DNA of 64,000 nt. Source: Brachypodium distachyon. Taxonomy: Eukaryota; Streptophyta; Magnoliopsida; Poales; Poaceae. Location: positions 25,619,584-25,683,583 of the forward strand of contig NC_016134.3 of NCBI RefSeq assembly GCF_000005505.3, given 5' to 3'. Shown here one piece after another: positions 31,359-41,548 of the stretch (its first letter is position 1; the number at the start of each line of letters is the position of its first letter). The notes below the pieces were generated by a model that saw nothing but the letters and a program-made list of their open reading frames with translations, made no database searches and was not told the origin of the DNA. Made by a program: the position numbers and the translations under genes.

Positions 31359-34085
31359 ATGGCTGAAGCAATACTTATGGCTGTGACAAAGATTGGTTCC
31401 GTTCTAACAGAGGAAGCAACCAAGGCCGTCATAGCTAAGCTATCTGAAAAGGTTACTAATTTGAAGGAACTGCCGGTAAAGATTGAACAAATAAGGAAGC
31501 AACTGACTATGATGGGCAATGTTATAAGCAAGATAGGCACAGTGTACCTCACGGACGAAGTTGTTAAGAGTTGGATTGGGGAGGTCCGCAATGTGGCCTA
31601 CCATGTTGAAGATGTAATGGATAAATATTCGTACCATGTTCTTCAAATTAAGGAGGAAGGGTTCCTGAAGAAATACTTTATCAAAGGAACACATTATGCC
31701 AAAGTTTTCAGTGAAATTGCGGATGAGGTAGTTGAGGTAGAGAAGGAGATCCAGGAAGTTGTACGGATGAAAGACCAGTGGTTGCAGCCCTGCCAGCTTG
31801 TCGCTAACCCACTCACTGAGATGGAAAGACAGCGATCCCAAGACAGTTTCCCAGAATTCGTCAAAGATGAAGATCTCGTAGGAATCAAAGACAACAGGAT
31901 ATTGCTGACTGGATGGTTGTACTCTGAAGAGCCCGAGGGCACTGTGATAACAGTATCGGGCATGGGTGGGTTGGGAAAATCTACCTTGGTGACAAATGTT
32001 TATGAACGTGAAAAGATCAACTTCCCTGCACATGCATGGATCGTTGTGTCACAAATTTACACTGTTGAGGACCTGTTGAGGAAGCTTCTATGGAAGATTG
32101 GATATACAGAACAACCATTGTCAGCAGGTATTGACAAAATGGACGTACATGACTTGAAAAAGGAAATACAGCCGAGACTTCAAAATAAAAAATACTTGAT
32201 TGTACTGGATGATGTCTGGGAGCCAGAGGTATACTTCCAGATACATGATGTTTTCCATAATCTCCAAGGAAGTCGCATCATAATTACGACCCGGAAGGAC
32301 CATGTGGCAGGAATTTCTTCTTCCACACGTCACCTTGAGCTCCAGCCGTTAAGTAATCGTGACGCATTTGACCTCTTCTGCAGAAGGGCTTTTTACAACA
32401 AGAAGGGCCATATGTGCCCCAAGGAGCTTGATGCAATTGCTACTTCTATTGTTGACAGGTGTCATGGCCTACCGCTTGCAATTGTTACCATTGGCAGCAT
32501 GTTGTCTTCAAGACAACAATTAGACTTTTGGAAACAAACATACAATCAGCTCCAAAGTGAGTTGTCAAACAATATTCATGTACGAGCAATTTTAAATCTG
32601 AGCTACCATGATCTTTCAGCGGACCTCAGAAACTGCTTCTTGTACTGCTGTCTATTCCCTGAAGATTACTTCATGTCACGTGACATCCTTGTTCGACTCT
32701 GGGTTGCAGAAGGCTTTGTGCTTAGTAAAGACAAGAACACGCCAGAGATGGTAGCAGAGGGGAATCTCATGGAATTAATCCATCGCAATATGCTTGAAGT
32801 TGTGGACTATGATGAGCTTGGTAGGGTTAACTCATGTAAGATGCATGATATTGTGCGTGAACTAGCTATTTCTGTTGCGAAAGAAGAGAGGTTTGCTGCA
32901 GCAACTGATTATGGCACAATGATACAGATGGACAGGAATGTTCGTCGTCTGTCATCATATGGATGGAAAGACGACACTGCACTGAAAATTAAACTTCCAC
33001 GTCTTCGAACAGCATTGGCTCTTGGAGTAATTTCATCATCCCCTGAGACATTATCTTCTATTTTATCTGGATCTAGTTACCTTACCGTTCTCGAGCTTCA
33101 AGACTCTGCAGTCACTGAAGTGCCAGCATTGATAGGCTCTCTGTTCAATCTACGTTACATCGGGTTACGTCGCACCAACGTCAAGTCACTCCCAGACTCT
33201 ATTGAGAATCTGTCCAACCTCCAAACTCTGGACATCAAGCAAACAAAAATAGAGAAGCTACCACGAGGTCTTGGGAAGATCACGAAGCTGCGGCACCTTT
33301 TAGCTGATAATTATACTGATGAAAAGCGGACAGAGTTCCGATACTTTGTCGGAGTACAAGCACCTAAAGAGCTGTCCAACATGGAAGAACTGCAAACTCT
33401 GGAGACTGTGGAATCTAGCAATGACTTGGCCGAGCAGCTGAAGAGACTGATGCAACTTAGAAGTTTGTGGATTGACAACATAAGTGCCGCTGATTGTGCA
33501 AATCTGTTTGCCACACTGTCAAATATGCCGCTTCTTTCCAGCTTGCTTCTTGCTGCAAAGGATGAGAATGAGGCACTTTGCTTCAAAGATCTCAAGCCAA
33601 GGTCTGCAGATCTACACAAGTTGGTTATCAGAGGACAATGGGCCAAGGGGACACTGAATTGCCCAATATTTCTCGGCCATGGGACACACCTCAAGTATCT
33701 AGCTTTAAGTTGGTGCAACCTTGGGGAAGATCCACTTGAGATGCTCGCACCACACCTGCCGAACCTCACATATCTCAAACTGAATAACATGCACAGTGCA
33801 CGTACCTTGGTTCTCTCTGCAGGTTCCTTTCCAAACCTGAAGACGCTTTATTTGAGACACATGCATGATGTCAGCCAGCTACATTTCATTGATGGTGCTC
33901 TTCCATGCATTGAAGCTATGTACATTGTCTCTCTACCAAAGCTGGATAAGGTCCCTCAAGGCATTGAATCCCTTCAATCCCTGAAGAAGCTCTGGCTGTT
34001 GGGCTTGCCCAAGGGTTTCAAAACTCAATGGGTCAGTAGCGGAATGCATCAGAAGATACTGCATGTTCCAGAGATTCGTGTGTAG
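31359..34085 (+). CDS. CC-NBS-LRR (NLR) immune receptor, RPM1-like
   Basis: Intracellular immune receptor of the coiled-coil NLR class, 908 residues in one exon. I chose the ATG at 31359 (MAEAILMAV) over an upstream in-frame ATG at 31305, because the family starts this way and a splice acceptor TTCTGTTCAG ends at 31353. The CC domain (1-150) has an EDVID-like motif, VEDVMDKY (83-90). The NB-ARC domain shows the P-loop GMGGLGKS (201-208), kinase-2 YLIVLDDVW (279-287), RNBS-B GSRIIITTR (304-312), GLPLAI (370-375), RNBS-D CFLYCCLFPED (426-436) and MHD (495-497). Leucine-rich repeats fill about 560-905, including LRYIGLRRTNVKSLP. All ATP-binding residues expected for an active switch are present and no integrated decoy domain is seen. 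The effector recognised is unknown. No frameshift or stop was found. Confidence 0.95.
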   Translation: MAEAILMAVTKIGSVLTEEATKAVIAKLSEKVTNLKELPVKIEQIRKQLTMMGNVISKIGTVYLTDEVVKSWIGEVRNVAYHVEDVMDKYSYHVLQIKEEGFLKKYFIKGTHYAKVFSEIADEVVEVEKEIQEVVRMKDQWLQPCQLVANPLTEMERQRSQDSFPEFVKDEDLVGIKDNRILLTGWLYSEEPEGTVITVSGMGGLGKSTLVTNVYEREKINFPAHAWIVVSQIYTVEDLLRKLLWKIGYTEQPLSAGIDKMDVHDLKKEIQPRLQNKKYLIVLDDVWEPEVYFQIHDVFHNLQGSRIIITTRKDHVAGISSSTRHLELQPLSNRDAFDLFCRRAFYNKKGHMCPKELDAIATSIVDRCHGLPLAIVTIGSMLSSRQQLDFWKQTYNQLQSELSNNIHVRAILNLSYHDLSADLRNCFLYCCLFPEDYFMSRDILVRLWVAEGFVLSKDKNTPEMVAEGNLMELIHRNMLEVVDYDELGRVNSCKMHDIVRELAISVAKEERFAAATDYGTMIQMDRNVRRLSSYGWKDDTALKIKLPRLRTALALGVISSSPETLSSILSGSSYLTVLELQDSAVTEVPALIGSLFNLRYIGLRRTNVKSLPDSIENLSNLQTLDIKQTKIEKLPRGLGKITKLRHLLADNYTDEKRTEFRYFVGVQAPKELSNMEELQTLETVESSNDLAEQLKRLMQLRSLWIDNISAADCANLFATLSNMPLLSSLLLAAKDENEALCFKDLKPRSADLHKLVIRGQWAKGTLNCPIFLGHGTHLKYLALSWCNLGEDPLEMLAPHLPNLTYLKLNNMHSARTLVLSAGSFPNLKTLYLRHMHDVSQLHFIDGALPCIEAMYIVSLPKLDKVPQGIESLQSLKKLWLLGLPKGFKTQWVSSGMHQKILHVPEIRV

Positions 34086-35320
34086 ATGCTGCAGGCTGGT
34101 TCTTTCTGCAGTGTCAGTTCTTGTATGGTTCATCTGGCGCAACTTTTAATCATTCCAATAAGTTTGCGATTATTCACATCGCCAGCAGCGGGTCATCATT
34201 ACTTATGTACCCTAACACGATTTGTCCTCAAATAGTGTTGTTCATTGCCATCCAGACACCCTGCCCTGTACCTTTTGTGTTGTTTTGGCTACATGTTTTA
34301 GTACTGGTTTATGTAAGGATTTAATGTACCATTTGTATCGAACAACTTGTGTGGACAATCCTTCAAACATGTCATCTGGCATATAGATATAACTTGTTCT
34401 ATATCACTGTATCATCCCAGATGTGATTCACCATGAGGTATCATCCATACATGCGTTCATTGTCTGTTCAGTAGCTCATCTGTTTGTTTTCCTGAGCTGA
34501 TGTAACCAAATATTTCAATATTCCAAGACCAGATATAAAACGCTTTATTCTTATGAGGAGGATTATTGAGAGATCATCGGTAACATCCATTCAACACAAC
34601 TTGATTCAACACCATCTATTTGCGTTAATACCAATCTGGAGAGGAGACTTGCAGGTTTGTGAATACTTTTGAATCAATCCAAGATAAAAGTTGTTGGAGA
34701 TGATGAGTGGTGAGCTGGTGACCGTGTGAAAGGGTTGACCGGACTATTTGACCTCTGCAATCTGCAATTCAACCATGACACCACTTGGAAACATGTAAGT
34801 GAGTAGAAAGTTGTGTGATGGATGACCACAGAAGCCTGCAACTCGATAGAATGACACTTCAATATTTTCAAGGAAAAGTTTTGATTGCTCTCGAGCGTGC
34901 CCCTATCAGTCACCGTGCCTCTCGTCCGAAGCACAGGACGTCAACACACAGTACCAACGTTTCTTTCACAGAAGACTGCAGTGTTTCTCCTATACCCCAT
35001 CACTGTTTGCAGGATCGTCCCCACCACAACTATTCTTCACATCATTTCACCTGAGCCAAGCTCGTTGGCTAGTACTATGGGCTTTTATTTGCTGGATGTT
35101 CTCATAGAGTAGTTATGAATCTCATGGAACACATCTCGTAAAGTTTTTTTTTTTTTTTTGCAAACATCTTTTCTGGTCTTGTATTTCTAAGACCACATCC
35201 AACGTAGAACACAAAATGATCTCATTTTAAATTAATTTTGTCACCCAATATTTAACGACAACACCAGATGCTGGAGTATATTGAAATGAGAACATTCCGT
35301 GTTGGGTACAAGAGAGCAAC
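34086..35320. other. NLR 3' UTR and non-coding spacer
   Basis: The first several hundred bases probably form the 3' UTR. I see no gene. A poly-T run lies at about 35142-35159. Confidence 0.4.
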
Positions 35321-35582
35321 TGCGGCTGTGGATCCAATAGACAAAGAAAACACATATTCTTGTGAGAGAATGGATGTGTATATATATATGTAGAGAGAAA
35401 GAAAAAACACATATTCTTCAGAGAGAATGTATATACATATATACTGAGAGAGAGAGAAACGAAATCAAATAGATAGAGAAAACACATATTCTTGAGAGAA
35501 AGTGGATACATAGAGAGAGAAAACACAATGTTTCTTAAGAGAGAATGGATATATATACATATGAAATAGAATCGATCTGGTA
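35321..35582. repeat. Direct repeat, copy A (with internal repeats)
   Basis: Starts GCGGCTGTGGAT and ends ATCTGGTA. It matches 36321-36530 in the same orientation at an offset of exactly 1,000 bp at its start. Within the copy, AACACATATTCTT plus GAGAGAATG occurs three to four times, separated by TATATA-rich linkers. Copy A carries an extra internal unit of about 50 bp relative to copy B. Confidence 0.85.
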
Positions 35583-36320
35583 AAAAAAATCAACCGCCAC
35601 CCAGCGCCTCCACCAGGTTGATCTCGTCTCCCGGCCAGCCGGCCGGCAAGGGACGACGCCCTGCTTCTTCTACGTTTGGTACTATTGTATGTCTTCAAGT
35701 TAGGATTTGGTCAACCGGCAGCGGCGCTGTGGTGCTGATGGCGGCACTGTAAGGGTCAAGAATAAGGTTTTCCCGACTCCTCGTCCACCTCGTCAACGGC
35801 GATCCTGCCGGTGGCGTTGAGGAGTGCGGGACGGTTGGTCACTGCTCTTCTGGAGTGGTGGATCTGGTTCTGTGTTTGTGTTTTGCAGGTCGTCGTGTAT
35901 CGTTTTATTGGTTTCTTTTCCGATCGATGAGACTCGGCCAGTTTTGACCTCATCGTGGAGTTAGTGCGGCCAGGTCTTTTCGGATCCGTCTGGCCGGATC
36001 TGGGATGGTCATCCATCCCTCTTCGTCGTTTTCTTCTCCGGGACGGCGGTCTGTTTCTCAGATCACTGTCACCGGCGTCTTCTGATTCCGACCGGCGACT
36101 TCCCGACTGCTACGTCAACAACGGTTTCCTGGCTCCGACGTGGTTCGGAGGCCCAAAGGCAGCATCAAGATTCGTTCACGGCGCGCCACCGGCGAGTGCA
36201 GGAGGAAGACCACAACGTTTACCTACATTAACTTACGTGTAATTTTCTTTTACTTTAAAGATGGTTCTGTAAGGATTGGTTCATTTTAGTATATGACCTT
36301 GGCGTTCTCGCCAAAAAAAC
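35583..36320. other. GC-rich segment between the direct repeats
   Basis: A 0.74-kb segment of higher GC than its surroundings, ending in GTTCTCGCCAAAAAAA. The A-run just before copy B of the repeat is reminiscent of a reverse-transcribed tail. No protein family was recognised in any frame. Confidence 0.35.
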
Positions 36321-36530
36321 CGCGGTTGTGGATTGAATAGACAAAGAAAACACATATTCTTGACTGAGAATGGATGTGTATATATATATAGAGAAAACAC
36401 ATATTCTTCAGAGAGAATGTATATACATATATATTGAGAGAGGGAGAGAAACGAAATCAAATAGGGAGAGAAAATAATGTTCTTAAGAGAGAATTGATAT
36501 ATATATATACACATGAAATGAATCTGGTAA
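36321..36530. repeat. Direct repeat, copy B
   Basis: Starts GCGGTTGTGGAT and ends ATCTGGTA; same order of motifs as copy A at 35321. The pair could be terminal repeats of a small unclassified element or a duplication; TG...CA ends typical of LTRs are absent. Confidence 0.85.
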
Positions 36531-37220
36531 CCCATACCTCCCGTGCAATCGAAATCTACAATTACTCAACAGTTGTACACGAAACAGTGATTTCACAAAA
36601 ATGCCGTCGGCGCCATCTGCTAAGTCACCCATACCTATCTGCCCCTCCGTTTTCATTCAGTCCAACAATCCGGATTGGTGGAGCAACACACTCGAGAGTA
36701 TTTTTAAATAGGTCCGGTCAGCTCGTGGAACACGACCGACTCCTATGTTAGGAAGAGCGACGACCGTCGCGTTTGACTAGTTACTTGGATTATCACCAAC
36801 TTCACCATTAGGGTTATTGGCAATTTCTCAAACTCGACGCTAGCAATAAGTGTCGGAGATTTAGTACAAAATTATATGAATCGGAGGGAATACTAAGGAT
36901 TTCCTTGGTCTGTCCTTGGGCTCCTCCCCTTGAGTTCATTCCAAGTGAGAAAGGAAAAATGAGATAAACAACCGTAGGAGAGTATTTATATTTTAGGGTC
37001 CACGAGAAATGATCATGAACGCCCTTTGTTGAGACCGTGAGAGAGTATAAGTTGAATATTTTCCTAAATTACTTTGGGATTCTTCTTCTTCTTTTCTTGT
37101 GAATCTTTAGGACGCTTCTTCTTCTTACGCTTGTGTCATATCTCTCATCATAACATGATAAGGTCATTTTCTCTCATATAAGTTCTTACCTTGAGTTGTT
37201 TCCAAAAAAAAGTTCTTATA
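36531..37220. other. Non-genic spacer
   Basis: No gene or recognisable repeat. A TTCTTCTTCTT microsatellite-like stretch lies near 37082-37125. Confidence 0.35.
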
Positions 37221-37394
37221 GGTGTGTTTGGATCAGGGGTCGGGGCCAACCCGCGTGGGTTCACAAGGCCCAAAACATCTCTGCTCCGTGTTTGGTTCTA
37301 GAGCGTGGCTCAGCCCGACCGAAATAGGCCCAAAACGGCGGTCCGCATGAGCCAGCGGAATTGGCCGACTCACACGGCTCACGCGGGTGGATCG

Positions 37395-37698
37395 TGTTGT
37401 GCAACCTCTGCCGACTGGCCGGTCCCGGGGTTGCACACCAAGATCATAGTCGAAGGAGTCGATCACACACACAATCACGAAGTACAGTAAAGTAGATGAA
37501 CACCAGGAAGTAGAGAGGAACAGTAGCTTTTTATTAATTTCTGATCCCAAGTGTACGTACAAGGGGTAGCCTCCTCTCCTTTATATAGGTGGATAAGAGC
37601 CCACAACAAACTATTAGGTGGAGTAACGAGTCAACAGGGGGGTTGGTGGGGGGCGCACGACTCGGTGGCCACCCCACCCCGTCGTTGGTTCCTCAACA
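37395..37698 (-). repeat. Copia 3' LTR
   Basis: 304 bp, plus-strand ends TGTTGTGC...CTCAACA (TG...CA with inverted TGTTG/CAACA). Preceded by the target-site half GATCG. Confidence 0.88.
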
Positions 37699-38262
37699 CT
37701 CCCCCTTGGACGATTATCCGTACGCCATATGCCTCAAAAACTCCGAAAAAACCCAGGTGGGAAAAACACATGGAGAAAGAGAGCATAATATACGTTGCTA
37801 TGTTGCACAGATTGCCTCGTTAAAAACCTCATGCGAGAAACATAGGAAAACTCGCTGAGGGAAAAGAGTACAACCTACTCGATCTCCAAGATGAGTACTT
37901 GATCGTCATGATTAAGATTTAACGATGAGTATGTGAAGTATCTCCCCCTGAACCTTGCATCTCCCTAAGTCTCAACATATCGATTCCATGCACACACCTT
38001 TCAAAAGTGGATGCCGATAGTGACTTGGTGAACAAATCAGCAAGATTTTCACACGACTTAGTATGCAAGACCTTTACCTCGTTCATCTTTTGCAACTCAT
38101 GTGCATAAAAAACTTAGGATTTATATGCTTGGTGAGGTTACTCTTCACATAACCTGTTTGTACTTGTGCAACACAAGCTGCATTATCTTCATAGATAATG
38201 GTGAGGGTCTGGACGGTGTTCAGCCCATAGGTCTGCTGAATGTGGCGAACCATCCGTCGAAG

Positions 38263-39450
38263 TCATATGCACTCACGTGATGCTTCATATAGTGCTATGA
38301 TTTCCGAGTGGTTCGTTGAAGTTGATACAAGACTTTGCTTTGACGATTTCCATGAAACAGCAGTTCCACCACATAGAAAAACATATCCAGTCTGAGACTT
38401 GGATGTATGCGGGTCCGACAAATACCCTGCATCGGCATAACCTATCAAAGATAGGTCTTGATTCCTTTTATAAAATAGCCCAAGATCTTTGGTCCCTTGC
38501 AGGTACCGAAAGACATCCTTAACACCTTTCCAATGTTGTTTGGTAGGTTCAGAGCTGTACCTAGCCAGCAAATCGACGGCGAACGCAATGTCCGGCCGTG
38601 TATAATTCGCGAGGTACATGAGTGCTCCAATAGCACTCAGGTAAGGAAATTCTGCACCCAGAACTTCCTCCCCCTCTTCTTTCGGCCTGAAAGGGTCCTT
38701 GTCTTGCTGTAATGACCGCCCAATCATGGGAGTCTTTGAAGGATATGTCTTGTCAAATCCAAATCTTTCCAACACCTTTTGAGTGTAGGTAGACTGGTGC
38801 ACTAGAGTCCCATCATGGGAATGTTCCAGTTGCAAACCTAGACAGAACTTGATTTTACCCAAATCCTTCATCTCAAATTCCGACTTCAAGTAGGAACTTG
38901 TTTCCTTAATATCCTTCGGTGTACCGATGATATTCAAATCATCTACGTATACCGAGATTATACAGAATCCATCTTGGGATCGCCGTATAAATACACATGG
39001 ACAATCTTCATTGCTCGTGTAGCCCTTTTCATGTAGAAAATCGCTCAGGCGATTATACCACATTCTACCCGACTGTTTAAGTCCGTACAGTGACTTCCTG
39101 AGTTGAACACTGTATAGACCTCTGTTTGCCCTGTCTTGGTTCGGAACCGGGAGACCATCAGGTATCCTCATATAAATGTCCGAATCCAAGTTACCATACA
39201 GATAAGCAGTAACAACATCCATCACTTTCATTTTTAAGTCCATATTGACTTCCATTGAGATCAAAAATCTGAAGGTAATTCCATCCATGACCGGGGAGTA
39301 GGTTTCCTCATAATCGACCCCAGGTCGCTGAGTAAACCTCTGAGCAGCTAACCTTGCTTTGTACCGTACTACCTTATTATTTTCATTTCTCTTGCGGAGA
39401 AATACCCACTTATAGCCGACAGGGCATACGTGGGGAGGGGTTCGACACAC
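38263..39450 (-). pseudogene. Copia reverse transcriptase and RNase H
   Basis: A 395-codon open stretch of the copia polyprotein. The reverse transcriptase carries YKARLAAQRFTQRPGVDYEE, the KSLYGLKQSGRMWYNRL motif and the catalytic YVDDL. RNase H begins with IGYADAGYLSDPHTSKSQTG and reaches SEIIALYEASREC, then hits a stop at 38263-38265; the rest of the domain is readable in frame beyond it (EDNAACVAQ). Nothing is missing from the polymerase core. The frame start has no gene start; it is only where the previous stop ends. Confidence 0.88.
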
Positions 39451-39758
39451 AGGTCCAAAAACCTCTCTTTTGTGCAGAGATAATAATTCGATAGTTATTG
39501 CCTTCTGCCAATCTTTCTAATCCGACCTCTTCTTACAATCAGTGAGCGAGTTAGGCTCGGGGTCAAGGTCGATGATTGCGGCAATTTTCTTAGCAAAGTT
39601 TATGTCGACATTAGCAGTTGCTCGGTTTATTGATTCTCCCATGTTAACATAATCTATGGCCATTTCGTCATGGGGCGCATCATGCGCATCCTCTGTCTTC
39701 ACAGGATTTCCCATTCCTGGAGTGAGGTCCTTTAGTTTTCCCGCGCCGATGTGTGTGC

Positions 39759-41548
39759 TTACATCTCCGTTGGGTGCTTCCACTGTTGGAAGGTTAAAGT
39801 CCGAAATTTCTTGCGCTGGAGATCCGTACTTGTGCCAGGTCTCAATTGGCTCCGCTCATTCTCTCGGGGCTTTTTAGTAACCGAGTGTGATAAATCCCCT
39901 TTGTCCTTTTTCGTCGGGCATCCCCGAGTACTTGGGATTTGAGGAACCGGATTTCTCGTCCTTTTAGGCCTTTGGACTCGAGCGGGTAGACCCACATGAT
40001 CCTTGGGTATCTCTACCCTTTCCGGTACATTGCGCGCAGGCACATGTGATTTTGTCACACTTCTCAAGTCACTAAAGTGATCAGGCAGTTGATTCGCTAA
40101 AGCATGCAAATCTATTATCTTTTGGACTTTTCTATGTGTCTCACTTGTGCGCGGGTCATTTGCGTGGATCCCCGTGGCTTGCCACGTCAATTCTCGACTT
40201 TTCTCATCAAGAGGTTGATTTCCTCCCCCTAAAGTCGGGAAGAGATCCTCGTCAAAAATGCAGTCAGCAAAGCGGGCCGTATGATAGTCTCCTATCATGG
40301 GGTCCAGATACCTGATTATGGACACAGTCTCATAACCAACGTATATCCCCGACTTACGGAGCGGTCCCATTGTTGATCCTGAGGGGGTGGTATCGGTATA
40401 TATACCTGGCAACCGAACCTACGAAGGTGGGAAATTTTCGGTGCCGACCCTTGCGCTAGTTGGATAGGTGAATGGATGTTGTAGGCCGTGGGTCTATAGT
40501 TGATGAGATTTGCGGCGTGCAACACTGCATGCCCCCAACACGTGGTTGGTAAATTACAACCCCGAAGGAGTGGTCTGGCAATGAATTTAATCCTCTTAAT
40601 CAATGCCTCCGCTAGTCCATTTTGTGTATGGACATGCAGTACGGAGTGCTCAACCTTAATGCCAAGTGTCATACAATAATCATCGAATGTTTTTGAAGAA
40701 AATTCTCCAACGTTGTCCATTCAAATAGACTTTATACGATGATCCGGAAAATTATTCCTCATTTGTATGATTTGCGACATCAACTTGGCAAAGGCATGGT
40801 TCCGTATAGACAACAAATTAACACAGGACCATTTAGACGAAGCGTCTATGAGCACCATGAAGTATCGAAACGGCCTCGAAAGGGGCTGAATCGGACCACA
40901 TATATCACCTTGGATGCGTTCCAAAAACGCAGGGATTTCATTCCTCACTTTCAATGGTGATGGTCGAATGATTAATTTCCCCGTCGCGCATGCCGAGCAC
41001 ATGAAATCAGCATGATTCGGGAAATTTTTAACATTCACCCCATGCCCATTTGAGTTGTTAATTATATTTCTCATCATTCTAATACCCGGGCGGCCTAATC
41101 TATCATGCCATAAGCAAAATAGTTCAGAGCTTCTAAATATAGTCTTTAAGGTAGTGTACACGGGCGGCGCTACAATCTTAGTGTAGTAAATCCCAGTGTC
41201 GAATGAAGGGAATTTTTCAACAACATGCTTACCATGGGCATCGCGCTTTGTGATAAGTAGGCACTCTTTGCCATTATCATCATCGGTCTCCACATGGAGG
41301 CCGTTTGCGCGAATGTCCTTAAAACTCAAGAGAGTTCGAGTCGACTCTGGGTACAATAATGCTTCCTCAATGAGCAAAGTTGTTCTCACGGGGAGTATGA
41401 TAGTGGCTCGTCCGGAGCCTACTATTTTTGACTTGCCCCCTGCGATAGTCATTATACTCCTTGGAGTCTTTTTAATGGACTCGAAATAACGAGTTTCTCT
41501 CAAGATGGTGTTTGTGGTACAACTATCCACAAGGCACGTTTCCTCCAT
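39759..41548 (-). pseudogene. Copia protease-integrase region
   Basis: Read on the minus strand from 41548: a protease-like start with CLVDSCTTNTIL (the usual active-site Gly of DSG is Cys here), then a GAG-pre-integrase zinc finger (LWHDRLGRPG ... CSACATGK), then the integrase core with its acidic residues in GDICGPI, DNVGEF and NGLAEALIKR. A stop at 40721 separates the first two acidic positions, and the frame changes near 40320-40410. The integrase C-terminal region (GYETVSIIRYLDP) follows. The Cys in the protease site and the stops make the polyprotein non-functional. Confidence 0.8.

Noticed and set aside
33311..33790. A 159-codon minus-strand frame opposite the NLR leucine-rich repeats
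   Set aside because: Shadow of the LRR coding sequence (Leu/Ser-rich), with no own promoter or family.
34815..35112. Two overlapping plus-strand frames downstream of the NLR
   Set aside because: Short, no family, no splice or start context; likely 3' UTR or spacer.
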